Positions 1-8,402 of a DNA stretch of 64,000 bases are shown here, in pieces (the stretch's first letter is position 1; the number at the start of each line of letters is the position of its first letter). A program made the translations under genes and the position numbers. A model generated the notes under the pieces. The model worked only from the letters and a program-made list of their open reading frames with translations, was not told where the DNA came from and did no database searches. This DNA comes from Chryseobacterium panacisoli (GTDB taxonomy: Bacteria > Bacteroidota > Bacteroidia > Flavobacteriales > Weeksellaceae), in contig NZ_VTRU01000008.1 of NCBI RefSeq assembly GCF_008274625.1, positions 62,001 through 126,000 of the forward strand, written 5' to 3'.

Positions 1-836
1 CAGCAAGACAGGTAGATCTGATTATAGATTTTAAGCCGGAAGTGATTTGCTGCTCTCCATCATATGCTTTGACTATTGCAGATGAATTTGCAAAAAGAGG
101 GATTTCTGCAGAGGAGATCAGTCTCCAATATGCTGTGCTGGGTTCAGAACCATGGACGGAAATTATCAGAGGGCACATTGAAGAAAGATTAGGGGTTCAT
201 GCAACCAATATCTACGGGTTGAGCGAAATTATCGGTCCTGGTGTTTCAATGGAGGATTTTGAAGAAAAAGGAGGTTCTTATATCTGGGAAGATCATTTTT
301 ACCCTGAAATTTTAGATCCGGTTACCAAACAGCCGGTTCCTTTCGGAGAAGAAGGTGTACTGGTGATTACAACATTAACGAAAAAAGCAATGCCACTTCT
401 TCGTTACTGGACTAATGATATTACAAGCCTTTACTATGATGAAAATGCCAAAAGAACGATGGTAAAAATGAAACCCATTGTAGGAAGAGCAGATGATATG
501 CTGATCGTAAGAGGGGTAAATGTCTATCCAAGCCAGATTGAAGAAGCTTTCTCTTATGTAGAAGGAGTAGTACCTAATTATTATTTAACGCCTATCGAAA
601 AGGAACATATGTGTATCGCTTTGGATATTGATGTTGAAATTGATGATGAGCTGGTAAAGACACAGAAAATAGAAGCAAATACCGATGATTATTTTAATTT
701 TGTCGGGAACTTTGGAAAAAACATAGAAAACGAAATAAAAAAACGGGTAGGAATCACCACGAAAGTGAAAGTTCATGCCCAGGACAGCCTGCCGAAGTGC
801 GAAGGTGGAAAAATTAATAGAATACTTAAAAAATAA
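1..836 (+). CDS. paaK: Phenylacetate-CoA ligase (5' end outside window)
   Basis: Activates phenylacetate to phenylacetyl-CoA with ATP, the entry step of the aerobic CoA-dependent phenylacetate pathway. The reading frame is open from base 3, so about 278 C-terminal residues of a roughly 430-residue enzyme are present. Adenylate-forming motifs are visible: YGLSE, RYWTNDITSL, GRADDMLIVRGVNVYPSQIEE-like hinge residues, and a C-terminal LPKCEGGKINRI stretch typical of PaaK. The stop codon overlaps the paaE start as TAATG, which indicates translational coupling. The internal GTG at 42 is not a real start because homology continues upstream of it. Identification is firm; only the start is missing. 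Confidence 0.95.
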   Translation, partial: ARQVDLIIDFKPEVICCSPSYALTIADEFAKRGISAEEISLQYAVLGSEPWTEIIRGHIEERLGVHATNIYGLSEIIGPGVSMEDFEEKGGSYIWEDHFYPEILDPVTKQPVPFGEEGVLVITTLTKKAMPLLRYWTNDITSLYYDENAKRTMVKMKPIVGRADDMLIVRGVNVYPSQIEEAFSYVEGVVPNYYLTPIEKEHMCIALDIDVEIDDELVKTQKIEANTDDYFNFVGNFGKNIENEIKKRVGITTKVKVHAQDSLPKCEGGKINRILKK

Positions 837-1921
837 TGAATTCATTTTATAAACTTAAAACAGTTAAAGTTCAGAAAGACACTTCCGAAGCAGTCAGTGT
901 AGCGGTGGAGATCCCTGAAGAACTGAAAGATAAGTTCAGGTTCAAACAAGGGCAGTATCTGAATTTCCGAATGATGATCAACGGAAATGAGGAAAGACGT
1001 TCTTACTCTATCTGTAATGCTCCGAGTGAAAAAAGCAATACACTGGAAGTATTGGTAAAATTGCTTGAAGGCGGAAAAGTATCAGGCTATTTCAATGAGC
1101 ATCTTCACATGGATGAAATTCTGGAAGTAATGCCTCCGATGGGTGGTTTTAATACTTCTTATCATCCTACGAATGTAAAGACTTACGTTGGTTTGGCTGC
1201 AGGAAGCGGAATCACTCCTGTTTTATCCAATATTAAAGAAAGTCTTTATCAGGAGCCCAACAGTAATGCTTATCTGTTTTACAGCAACAGAAGTATGAAT
1301 CATATTTTAAGAAAAGCTGAAATTGACAGACTGGTTGAACATTTCAATGGCAGACTGAAGGTAATTTACCTGGTAAGCCGTGAAAAACATGAAGATCCTG
1401 TTTTTGAAGGAAGAATTTCTTCTGAAAAATTAGAACAGTTATTTGAAAGATATACAGATATTGACATAAGGGAAGCTACTTATTTCATTTGCGGACCTGC
1501 TGAAATGATCAAAGGGATTGCAGACTATCTGAAGAAAGATAAAAAAGTACCTGCTATCCAGGTGTTATTTGAATATTTTACCGCTCCTGATGAGGAAAAT
1601 ACGGAGGAAATGAGCGATGAATTCAAGGCCATTGCCAATATTGAAAGTATGGTAACGGTAATTATCGATGATGATGAATATTCGTTCCACCTTAATTCTA
1701 AAAAAGAGAGTATCTTAGATAAAGCATTGAAAGACAATCTTCCTGTGCCTTTTGCATGTAAAGGAGGAGTGTGCTGTACGTGTAAAGCGGAAGTCCTGGA
1801 AGGAGAAGTTTTTATGGAGAAAAACTATGCGCTTACCGAAGAAGAAGTAGCCAGAGGCTTCGTTCTTACCTGTCAATGTCACCCGACAACGAATGTGGTG
1901 ATGCTTAATTATGATGTTTAA
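836..1921 (+). CDS. paaE: Phenylacetyl-CoA epoxidase reductase subunit PaaE
   Basis: Flavin and iron-sulfur reductase that passes NADPH electrons to the PaaAC oxygenase. The N-terminal FAD domain has RRSYSICN near residue 54. The nucleotide-binding domain has GLAAGSGITPV and FICGPAEM. A C-terminal plant-type 2Fe-2S ferredoxin domain has Cys308, Cys313, Cys316 and Cys346 in the canonical C-x4-C-x2-C-x29-C spacing. At 361 residues it matches the family length. The start overlaps the paaK stop by one base. Here paaE precedes paaA, whereas in Escherichia coli it follows paaD. Confidence 0.96.
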   Translation: MNSFYKLKTVKVQKDTSEAVSVAVEIPEELKDKFRFKQGQYLNFRMMINGNEERRSYSICNAPSEKSNTLEVLVKLLEGGKVSGYFNEHLHMDEILEVMPPMGGFNTSYHPTNVKTYVGLAAGSGITPVLSNIKESLYQEPNSNAYLFYSNRSMNHILRKAEIDRLVEHFNGRLKVIYLVSREKHEDPVFEGRISSEKLEQLFERYTDIDIREATYFICGPAEMIKGIADYLKKDKKVPAIQVLFEYFTAPDEENTEEMSDEFKAIANIESMVTVIIDDDEYSFHLNSKKESILDKALKDNLPVPFACKGGVCCTCKAEVLEGEVFMEKNYALTEEEVARGFVLTCQCHPTTNVVMLNYDV

Positions 1922-1925
1922 TTCA

Positions 1926-2028
1926 ATTTGAAAATATGCTGATTTGGAAATTTGAAAATGGGTAATACTTATTCTCAGTTTCTCAAAATAATTTTCAAAT
2001 TAACTAATTCTCAAATTCTCAAATTAAA
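1926..2028. repeat. Imperfect inverted repeat in paaE-paaA spacer
   Basis: The spacer contains AATTTGAAAAT-type arms on its left side and their complement (ATTTTCAAATT, CTCAAATT) on its right side, so the RNA can fold into one long AT-rich hairpin. The same AATTTGAGAATTTGAAAATG family recurs in the paaJ-paaY spacer at 10816-10908. No U-run follows, so it is not a standard terminator. Confidence 0.6.
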
Positions 2029-2033
2029 AGATT

Positions 2034-2972
2034 ATGGACTTAGAAAAATTTGTACAATACGTACATGACGAAAATAAAGTAGAACCAAAAGATGTAATGC
2101 CAGATGATTACAGAAAACTATTGGTTCGTCAGATTTCACAGCACGCCCATTCTGAAATTGTAGGAATGCTGCCGGAAGCCAACTGGATTTCAAGAGCACC
2201 TTCATTGAGAAGAAAAATGGCTCTTTTGGCTAAAGTTCAGGATGAAGCAGGCCATGGCTTATATCTTTATTCTGCAACAGAAACTTTAGGAGACGGAAGC
2301 ATCAGAGCAGACAGAGACGCTACCTATGATGATATGCTGGAAGGGAAAGCAAAATATTCAAGTATTTTCAACTATCCTACTTTGAGCTGGGCAGATATAG
2401 GAGCTATCGGCTGGCTGGTAGATGGTGCAGCCATTATGAACCAGGTAATGCTGATGGGGAATTCTTATGGTCCTTATTCCAGAGCAATGGTGAAAATCTG
2501 TAAAGAAGAATCTTTCCACCAAAGACAGGGATATGAAATTCTAATGGCATTATGCCGTGGTACCAAACAACAGAAAGAAATGGCTCAGGCTTCATTGAAT
2601 CGTTTCTGGTGGCCGGCTTTAATGATGTTCGGACCTAATGATGACAGCTCGCCAAACTCTAAAATCTCTATGAATTACAGAGTAAAAAGAGAAAGTAATG
2701 ACAGCCTTCGTCAGAGGTTTATTGACGTTACCGTTTCTCAGGCTGAATTCTTAGGATTAACTGTTCCGGATAAAGACCTGAAATGGAATGAAGAAAGACA
2801 GCATTATGATTTCGGAGAACTTCCTTGGGATGAATTTATGGAAATCTTAAAAGGAAACGGACCTTGCAATAAAAAGCGTATTGAAACCAAGAGAAAAGCG
2901 CAAAGAGAAAACTCTTGGGTGAAAGAAGCGGCGATAGCTTTTGCAGAGAAACAACAAAAAGAAGTACTATAA
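2034..2972 (+). CDS. paaA: 1,2-phenylacetyl-CoA epoxidase catalytic subunit PaaA
   Basis: Diiron oxygenase subunit that epoxidises the aromatic ring of phenylacetyl-CoA. The 312-residue length fits the family. Iron-ligand motifs are visible as QDEAGHG (E-x2-H, around residue 78) and CKEESFHQRQGYE (second E-x2-H). The ATG at 2034 begins MDLEKFVQYV and is the only reasonable start. It works in a complex with PaaC (structural partner), PaaB and PaaE, all encoded around it in the same direction. Confidence 0.97.
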   Translation: MDLEKFVQYVHDENKVEPKDVMPDDYRKLLVRQISQHAHSEIVGMLPEANWISRAPSLRRKMALLAKVQDEAGHGLYLYSATETLGDGSIRADRDATYDDMLEGKAKYSSIFNYPTLSWADIGAIGWLVDGAAIMNQVMLMGNSYGPYSRAMVKICKEESFHQRQGYEILMALCRGTKQQKEMAQASLNRFWWPALMMFGPNDDSSPNSKISMNYRVKRESNDSLRQRFIDVTVSQAEFLGLTVPDKDLKWNEERQHYDFGELPWDEFMEILKGNGPCNKKRIETKRKAQRENSWVKEAAIAFAEKQQKEVL

Positions 2973-2983
2973 TATTTGATTTA

Positions 2984-3095
2984 AACCATTAAGATTTTGT
3001 TTAGGAATTAAGTTAATTAAGAAAATCATTTTTGATTTTAAATTAAAGCGAAGCTAAACTTATTATTCTTAATAACTTAATTGTCCTTAATGGTT
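2984..3095. repeat. Large imperfect palindrome in paaA-paaB spacer
   Basis: The left arm begins AACCATTAAG at 2984 and the right arm ends CTTAATGGTT at 3095. Further inside, AATTAAGTTAATTAAG pairs with CTTAATAACTTAATT. The two arms cover most of the 180-bp spacer and would form a long stem in RNA or single-stranded DNA. There is no open reading frame in it. Confidence 0.65.
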
Positions 3096-3155
3096 CAAAA
3101 ATTAAAATTTAAAATAATTCAAAATCTAAAATTTAGATAAAAATAAAATTTGACT

Positions 3156-3437
3156 ATGGCAAATTTAGATATGTGGGAAGTGTTTATTCAGACTAAACCG
3201 GGATTGTCTCACAAACACGTTGGAATTGTACAGGCACCAACAGCAGAAATGGCTTTGCAGAATGCAAGAGACGTTTATACAAGAAGAAAAGAAGGAACTT
3301 CTGTTTGGGTAGTTCCAAGTAAATATATTGTGACTTCAGAAGGGGTAGATAAAGAAGCTTTCTTTGATCCGGCTGATGACAAACTATACCGTCACCCAAC
3401 GTTTTACGATATTCCAAACGATGTAAAAAATATGTAA
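3156..3437 (+). CDS. paaB: 1,2-phenylacetyl-CoA epoxidase subunit PaaB
   Basis: Small subunit of the phenylacetyl-CoA epoxidase, needed for activity of the PaaAC core. From the ATG at 3156 it is 93 residues and begins MANLDMWEVFIQTKPGLSHKHVG, characteristic of PaaB. A TTG two codons upstream (3150) is in frame but has no support. It lies between paaA and paaC, each separated by palindromic spacers. Confidence 0.95.
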   Translation: MANLDMWEVFIQTKPGLSHKHVGIVQAPTAEMALQNARDVYTRRKEGTSVWVVPSKYIVTSEGVDKEAFFDPADDKLYRHPTFYDIPNDVKNM

Positions 3438-3451
3438 TAAGACTTTCGGGA

Positions 3452-3513
3452 TATAGACAGATAGATAAAAGACCTTAAGGTTTACCCGTCTATCCATCTA
3501 TCATCTATCCATC
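3452..3513. repeat. Palindromic spacer between paaB and paaC
   Basis: ATAGACAGATAGAT on the left pairs with the repeated TCTATC units on the right (3490-3511). The centre holds the perfect palindrome ACCTTAAGGT at 3472-3481. The structure fills the spacer, as in the neighbouring gaps. Confidence 0.55.
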
Positions 3514-3530
3514 TTTAAATTGATTAAACA

Positions 3531-4280
3531 ATGAACCCATTATATAATTATTTATTAAAACTCGCAGACGACAGTTTCATTATGGGGCAGCGTTTGTCTG
3601 CATGGTGCGGTGAAGGTCCTTATCTGGAGGAAGATATTGCATTGACAAACATTGCGTTGGATGAGCTGGGGCAGGCTAATAACTTTTATGTTTACGCTTC
3701 AAGAGTAATAGACAACGGAAAAAGTGAAGACGATATCGCATTTTTAAGATACGAACACGAATATGTAAACGCACACTGGACAGAACTTCCAAACGAAGAT
3801 TATGCTCAGACCATTCTGAAAGTGTACGTTTTTGCAGTGTATCAGAAACTGATGTATGAGGCATTGTCCAGCTCTGCAGATGAAGAACTTTCAGCTATTG
3901 CTCAGAAATCATTAAAAGAAGTAAGATATCATTATACTCATGCTGCATCATGGATGAAAATTTTCGCCCAAGGGACAGAAGAAAGTAAATTCCGTGTGGT
4001 AAAAGCCATTGAAGATATCTGGGAATATACAAAAGGACTTTTTGCTAAAACAGAAGGTGAAGATGATCTTATTGCTTTGAATATCGTTCCGAATGCAGAT
4101 GAATTATACAAAGAATTCGTTGCTATTACGGAAAAAGATTTCCAGGACTTTGGATTGGAATATCCTGTAAATCCTTTTATGCAGCCAAAATCAAGAACAG
4201 GATACCATACAGAATATTTCGGATTTATCCTTTGTGAGCTTCAGTATATGCAGAGAGCATATCCTGGGTGTACGTGGTAA
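3531..4280 (+). CDS. paaC: 1,2-phenylacetyl-CoA epoxidase structural subunit PaaC
   Basis: Ferritin-like structural partner of PaaA; family knowledge is that it supports the catalytic subunit and does not itself carry out catalysis. It is 249 residues, begins MNPLYNYLLKLADDSFIMGQRLSAWCGEGP, and ends LQYMQRAYPGCTW, which is a complete C-terminus. The stop TAA at 4278 overlaps an ATG (TAATG). That ATG is followed by AAAAACCT, identical to the present start of paaD, so paaD originally began here (see 4281-4978). Confidence 0.95.
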   Translation: MNPLYNYLLKLADDSFIMGQRLSAWCGEGPYLEEDIALTNIALDELGQANNFYVYASRVIDNGKSEDDIAFLRYEHEYVNAHWTELPNEDYAQTILKVYVFAVYQKLMYEALSSSADEELSAIAQKSLKEVRYHYTHAASWMKIFAQGTEESKFRVVKAIEDIWEYTKGLFAKTEGEDDLIALNIVPNADELYKEFVAITEKDFQDFGLEYPVNPFMQPKSRTGYHTEYFGFILCELQYMQRAYPGCTW

Positions 4281-4978
4281 TGAAAAACCTATGAAGAGGT
4301 TCGTTATTTTTTTATTATTTAGTTTAATGGTCACATCTTGTTCAAAGGAACAGGGAAAAACGAAAGTAATTAAAAATATCTCAGATTTAAATGAACTGTT
4401 TCATTTAAAAAACTATAAGACTCAGGTGAGAATGAAAGTTAATGATTCTATAGATCATATAACGGCTCAATGGCATAATTTCACTTTAGCAGGCGATTTT
4501 GATACTAAAATGAATAATAGAACAGGAATCTGGACTTTGAAAAATAAATTGGATTCTAAGGAGGTTCTGATTGATTATATTATTTTTAGTAAGGGTGATG
4601 CCTTTAAAAATCAAATTATTTTTAAAGAACACAATAAAATTGATTCTTCTAAAAGTAAATTTTATATAGCAAAAGAAAAATCCTTTAAACATATACTACT
4701 AAAATTTTTTTCACCTAAAATAGAGGAGGAAGTTTCAAAAGAAGCAAAAATTGGATATAGAATATTAAGGGGTTCAAAAGTTCTAAAAGATGATTCTTTA
4801 ACTTACAAAAACAAAAAGGATGGAATTTATCTTACTAATATAAAATTTGACTTTCAAAAGGGAGATAAGCTTGCAGGTGCTTTTAGTGAATTTGTAATGG
4901 CAAAAAATCCTAAAAGTAAGGATAGTCTTATAATGGGAAATAATTCAATATATTTTATAGAAAGATTTTGAAAAACCT
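4281..4978 (+). mobile_element. Gene-sized insertion bounded by a 10-bp direct repeat
   Basis: TGAAAAACCT occurs at 4281-4290 and again at 4969-4978. The first copy directly follows the A of an ATG overlapping the paaC stop and reads M K N L then a stop. The second copy is the start of the intact paaD. The simplest reading is that 688 bp carrying one lipoprotein gene were inserted at the paaD start and duplicated the first bases of paaD. No transposase or terminal inverted repeat is visible, so the mechanism is unknown. Confidence 0.6.
4291..4971 (+). CDS. Hypothetical lipoprotein inserted between paaC and paaD
   Basis: A 226-residue protein with a lipoprotein signal peptide (MKRFVIFLLFSLMVTSC, lipidation Cys17) followed by a lysine-rich, mostly polar body. 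No family is recognised. The ATG at 4291 directly abuts the first copy of a 10-bp direct repeat, and its TGA stop is formed by the first three bases of the second copy. An upstream in-frame ATG at 4234 would lie inside paaC and is rejected. It is visibly more AT-rich than the paa genes. A role in phenylacetate metabolism is not implied. Confidence 0.75.
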   Translation: MKRFVIFLLFSLMVTSCSKEQGKTKVIKNISDLNELFHLKNYKTQVRMKVNDSIDHITAQWHNFTLAGDFDTKMNNRTGIWTLKNKLDSKEVLIDYIIFSKGDAFKNQIIFKEHNKIDSSKSKFYIAKEKSFKHILLKFFSPKIEEEVSKEAKIGYRILRGSKVLKDDSLTYKNKKDGIYLTNIKFDFQKGDKLAGAFSEFVMAKNPKSKDSLIMGNNSIYFIERF

Positions 4979-5432
4979 TTTAGATTTATTAAAAACAATT
5001 CCCGATCCGGAAATTCCGGTTATTGATATTGTGGAATTAGGAATTGTAAGAGATGCACAGATCACAGGTGAAAATACATGTGAAGTCATCATTACGCCTA
5101 CTTATTCTGCCTGTCCTGCTATGTTTACCATTGAAGAGGATATTATCAAAATGATGAAAGAAAACGGCTGGGATGCAAAAGTAGTGACCAAGATGTTTCC
5201 GATCTGGACCACAGACTGGTTAACGGATGAAGCGAGAGAAAAACTCCGTGTCTACGGAATCACACCTCCCGAAAAAGGAGCAGACGAACATCACATCGGA
5301 AAACCGAAAAAATGTCCGCGCTGTGGTTCTGAGCACACTAAACAGATCAGCAGATTTGGGTCTACCTTATGTAAGGCATCTTATCAATGTTTAGACTGTC
5401 TGGAGCCATTTGATTATTTTAAATGTCATTAA
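4968..5432 (+). CDS. paaD: PaaD, iron-sulfur/maturation-type protein of the epoxidase
   Basis: A 154-residue protein with an N-terminal MIP18/DUF59 domain (IPDPEIPVIDIVELGIVRD; TYSACPAM) and a C-terminal four-cysteine zinc-ribbon-like motif (CPRCGSEHT to QCLDC). Family knowledge links PaaD to assembly or maturation of the PaaABCE complex. The start codon is now TTG at 4968, overlapping the upstream lipoprotein stop as TTGA. An orphaned ATG-AAA-AAC at 4280 looks like the original start, displaced by the insertion. Reduced translation is a possible consequence. Confidence 0.93.
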   Translation: MKNLLDLLKTIPDPEIPVIDIVELGIVRDAQITGENTCEVIITPTYSACPAMFTIEEDIIKMMKENGWDAKVVTKMFPIWTTDWLTDEAREKLRVYGITPPEKGADEHHIGKPKKCPRCGSEHTKQISRFGSTLCKASYQCLDCLEPFDYFKCH

Positions 5433-5433
5433 G

Positions 5434-5533
5434 TGTAACAATAGATTGATGTGCCCAATTTATCAATAGAATTGACGGATATGCAGAGCATAACGATGCT
5501 ATTGTTAGATTGTTAAAATCTTAGGTTGTTACA
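5434..5533. repeat. Inverted repeat in paaD-paaG spacer
   Basis: TGTAACAA at 5434 pairs with TTGTTACA at 5526, and TAACAATAG at 5436 pairs with CTATTGTTA at 5499. The spacer thus holds alternative hairpins, like the other gaps of the cluster. Confidence 0.5.
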
Positions 5534-5586
5534 TGAATTTATATTGTTAAATTAGTGCATTGTTAAATAATAAATTAATAAAAACT

Positions 5587-6387
5587 ATGTATACACAACT
5601 TGATATTGAAACGCATTTTGACGGGAAGCTTAAAATTGCATATCTAAATCAACCGGAAACAATGAATGCTCTTACAAAGCCTTCATTATCAGATCTTAAA
5701 GATTTTGTTAAAGAATGCAATGAAGACGAAACTGTAAGATGTGTTGCCATTTCCGGAAGAGGAAGAGCGTTTTGCTCAGGTCAGAATCTGGATGAAGCAT
5801 TTGTGGTAGGTACAGAACACCACGATCATGACATCATCAGAAAAATTGTGGTAGACTATTATAACCCTTTAGTGTTAGAAGTTACCCGTTGCAAAAAACC
5901 GGTTATTGCTTTAGTAAACGGTCCTGCAGTAGGAGCTGGAGCGATGTTGGCTTTAATCTCTGACTTCGTTTTAGCGAATGAAAAAGCATATTTTGCTCAG
6001 GCATTTTCAAATATCGGTTTAATTCCTGATACAGGAGGAACGTACTTCTTACCGAAGCTTCTAGGGAGACAATTGGCCAATTATTTAGCATTTACAGGTA
6101 AAAAATTATCTGCAGAAGAATCTAAAGCTCATGGTCTTGTCGCTGAAGTTTTCACTGAAGAAGAATTCGTTCCAAAATCTATGGAAATTCTTGAAAGAAT
6201 GGCGAATATGCCTACAGCTGCTCTTAAGCTTACAAAAAAAGCTTTTGCCAATTCTTATACCAACACTTTGAAAGAACAGCTTGAGCTGGAAGGAGATCTT
6301 CAGCAGGAAGCTGCAGGCACAGAAGACTTCATTGAAGGAGTCAATGCCTTTTTACAGAAAAGAAAACCTAATTATAAAGGAAAATAA
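5587..6387 (+). CDS. paaG: Enoyl-CoA hydratase/isomerase family, PaaG-type ring isomerase
   Basis: A 266-residue crotonase-fold enzyme, most likely the 1,2-epoxyphenylacetyl-CoA isomerase that makes the oxepin-CoA. It has an oxyanion-hole region (AGRGRAFCSGQNLDEA-like), GPAVGAGAMLALISD with no acidic residue at the classical hydratase Glu position, and GLIPDTGGTYFLPKLLG, which matches PaaG better than PaaF. The ATG at 5587 (MYTQLDIETHF) is preferred over a TTG at 5560. It lies immediately upstream of paaH. Assignment as PaaG rather than PaaF rests on motif comparison only. Confidence 0.85.
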   Translation: MYTQLDIETHFDGKLKIAYLNQPETMNALTKPSLSDLKDFVKECNEDETVRCVAISGRGRAFCSGQNLDEAFVVGTEHHDHDIIRKIVVDYYNPLVLEVTRCKKPVIALVNGPAVGAGAMLALISDFVLANEKAYFAQAFSNIGLIPDTGGTYFLPKLLGRQLANYLAFTGKKLSAEESKAHGLVAEVFTEEEFVPKSMEILERMANMPTAALKLTKKAFANSYTNTLKEQLELEGDLQQEAAGTEDFIEGVNAFLQKRKPNYKGK

Positions 6388-6404
6388 ATAATAGAAATTA
6401 GATT

Positions 6405-6460
6405 TTAGAAGTTAGATGTTAGTCAATAATCTAACTTCTAATTTCTAGCTTCTAACATCT
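6405..6460. repeat. Inverted repeat in paaG-paaH spacer
   Basis: TTAGAAGTTAGAT at 6405-6417 is perfectly complementary to ATCTAACTTCTAA at 6429-6441 (13-bp arms). A further CTTCTAACATCTAA at 6449-6462 can pair with TTAGATGTTAG at 6413, giving competing hairpins. Nothing else is in this spacer. Confidence 0.65.
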
Positions 6461-6466
6461 AAAAAA

Positions 6467-7600
6467 ATGAAAAATATTGGAATTATCGGTGCCGGAACGA
6501 TGGGAATCGGCATTGCACAAGTAGCCGCAACGAACGGATGCAAAGTTTGGGTGTATGACGCCAACGCAAAACAAGTAGAAACGGCAACTGTAGGTCTGGA
6601 AAAAACGTTAACCAAATTGGTTGATAAACAAAAAATTTCGGCAGAGAAAATGACTGAAATTTTAGCAAATATTTCCATTGCTACAGAATTGAAGGATTTC
6701 AAAGATTGTGAACTCATCATTGAAGCCATCATAGAAAACAAAGATATCAAAACCAAAGTGTTTACAGAACTTGAAAACTATGTTTCAGAAAGCTGTATAC
6801 TGAGTTCCAATACCTCATCAATTTCTATCACCTCTCTTGGTGCAGAACTAAAGAAACCGGAGCGTTTCATCGGAATTCACTTTTTCAATCCGGCTCCGTT
6901 GATGCCTTTAGTGGAAGTTATTCCATCCTTATTAACAGAAAAAACTTTAGCAGAAAAAATATACAACCTCATAAAAGAATGGGGGAAGACTCCTGTTATT
7001 GCGAAAGATATTCCAGGGTTCATAGTCAACAGAATTGCCAGACCTTACTATGGGGAAGGGCTGAGAATTGTTGAAGAAAATATCGCTACACCGGAACAGG
7101 TGGATGACGCAATGAAAACGCTGGGGAACTTCAAAATGGGACCTTTTGAATTAATGGATCTTATCGGAGTTGATGTAAACTTCGCTGTAACAACAACTGT
7201 TTATAAAGACTACTTCTACGATCCGAAATATAAGCCATCTCTATTGCAGCAAAGAATGTCTGAAGCAAAACTTCACGGCAGAAAAACAGGAAAAGGTTTC
7301 TACGATTATAACGAAGGAGCAGAAAATCCTGTTGCCCAGAAAGATGATGCTTTATATCAGCAGATTTTTTTAAGAATCATTTCCATGCTGATCAACGAAG
7401 CGGTTGAAGCCAAAAGATTAGGCGTTGCCAATGACGAAGATATTGAACTGGCAATGCAGAAAGGTGTCAATTATCCAAAAGGATTATTAGGCTGGGGCAA
7501 AGAAATCGGATATGCAAAAATCTCTGAAACCCTTCAGAGTCTTTATGAAGAATATCAGGAAGAAAGATACAGGCAGAGTCCTTTGCTGAAGAAAATGTAA
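6467..7600 (+). CDS. paaH: 3-hydroxyacyl-CoA dehydrogenase (PaaH-type)
   Basis: NAD-dependent oxidation of the 3-hydroxyadipyl-CoA intermediate. It has an N-terminal Rossmann motif GAGTMGIGIAQVAATNGCKVWVYD (residues 7-30), SSNTSSISIT, and the family signature HFFNPAPLMPLVEVI. The C-terminal helical domain carries KDIPGFIVNRI. At 377 residues it is shorter than the two-repeat PaaH of Escherichia coli but normal for Bacteroidetes forms. The stop is followed after one base by the next ATG, so cotranscription with the hypothetical gene is likely. Confidence 0.93.
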   Translation: MKNIGIIGAGTMGIGIAQVAATNGCKVWVYDANAKQVETATVGLEKTLTKLVDKQKISAEKMTEILANISIATELKDFKDCELIIEAIIENKDIKTKVFTELENYVSESCILSSNTSSISITSLGAELKKPERFIGIHFFNPAPLMPLVEVIPSLLTEKTLAEKIYNLIKEWGKTPVIAKDIPGFIVNRIARPYYGEGLRIVEENIATPEQVDDAMKTLGNFKMGPFELMDLIGVDVNFAVTTTVYKDYFYDPKYKPSLLQQRMSEAKLHGRKTGKGFYDYNEGAENPVAQKDDALYQQIFLRIISMLINEAVEAKRLGVANDEDIELAMQKGVNYPKGLLGWGKEIGYAKISETLQSLYEEYQEERYRQSPLLKKM

Positions 7601-7601
7601 T

Positions 7602-8069
7602 ATGAAATATTTTCCTGAAAGATATGATGAAATAAAATCTTTAAACTCTGTTGAAAAGATTTTATCAAATATAAATAGCAATAGTGAGAAAAGTTACTCT
7701 CTCACAATGAAACGCTCTAATAAATTTTTAAGAGGATATACAGAAAAAAAATTTTTTAAAGTAATAAGTGCTGAAGTACCATTAGGAGTTTTGTGTGTTT
7801 TTGAAGGTCAATTATTTCAAAAGGAACATGAGACAATAATAAAGTTGAATTCAAAATTTCATAGAACTTTTAGAATATTATTATATGTGTGGGGTATTCT
7901 TCCAGTTTTTGCGATAATTATTAATTGTTTTCAAATTGGGGCAATAGCATTAGCATTATTATTGCCAATTGCTATGTTTTATACAATAATCTATTTTATA
8001 ATTAAATTTTATTTCAAGAAATCTTATAAAAATGGAATTAAAGATTTGAAAATGGTTATTAATGAATGA
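7602..8069 (+). CDS. Hypothetical two-helix membrane protein
   Basis: A 155-residue protein of no recognised family. A polar N-terminal half rich in Lys and Ser is followed by two hydrophobic segments around residues 90-110 and 115-135 (LLYVWGILPVFAIIINCF; IALALLLPIAMFYTIIYFII). It is strongly AT-rich compared with paaH and paaI and appears to be accessory cargo lodged in the paa operon. It starts one base after the paaH stop. Confidence 0.7.
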   Translation: MKYFPERYDEIKSLNSVEKILSNINSNSEKSYSLTMKRSNKFLRGYTEKKFFKVISAEVPLGVLCVFEGQLFQKEHETIIKLNSKFHRTFRILLYVWGILPVFAIIINCFQIGAIALALLLPIAMFYTIIYFIIKFYFKKSYKNGIKDLKMVINE

Positions 8070-8084
8070 AGTTAAGATAATATA

Positions 8085-8393
8085 ATGAATATAGATGAAT
8101 TCAGAGCTGAGCTGGAAACCAGACTTTTAATTGAGAAACAGTATTTAACTCAGGAAGCTTCTTCTGTAAATGCTGAGGAAAGGCTTGAGCTGTTAGGAAA
8201 GTTTAATGAAAAATATAAGGAGTTGATCAAAAGATTAGCTATTGAAAATGGAATTGATTTAAATGAATCATATCCCTCTGAAAATACATCAGACTCAGAA
8301 AATCTTACATATGAGCAAATCATTCTGGGTAAAACGATGAGTGTTTATGACAGATTATCCGATGAGCTGTATGAAGAAATAACAAACATATAA
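8085..8393 (+). CDS. Hypothetical acidic protein
   Basis: A 102-residue, predominantly charged and helical protein (MNIDEFRAELETRLLIEKQY) with no signal peptide or membrane segment and no recognised domain. It lies 15 bp after the preceding hypothetical gene and 9 bp before paaI, so it is probably part of the same transcript. Function unknown. Confidence 0.65.
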   Translation: MNIDEFRAELETRLLIEKQYLTQEASSVNAEERLELLGKFNEKYKELIKRLAIENGIDLNESYPSENTSDSENLTYEQIILGKTMSVYDRLSDELYEEITNI

Positions 8394-8402
8394 TTAACAG
8401 AA

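Noticed and set aside
4234..4290. Upstream in-frame start for the inserted lipoprotein
   Set aside because: It lies inside paaC and would destroy the lipoprotein signal peptide.
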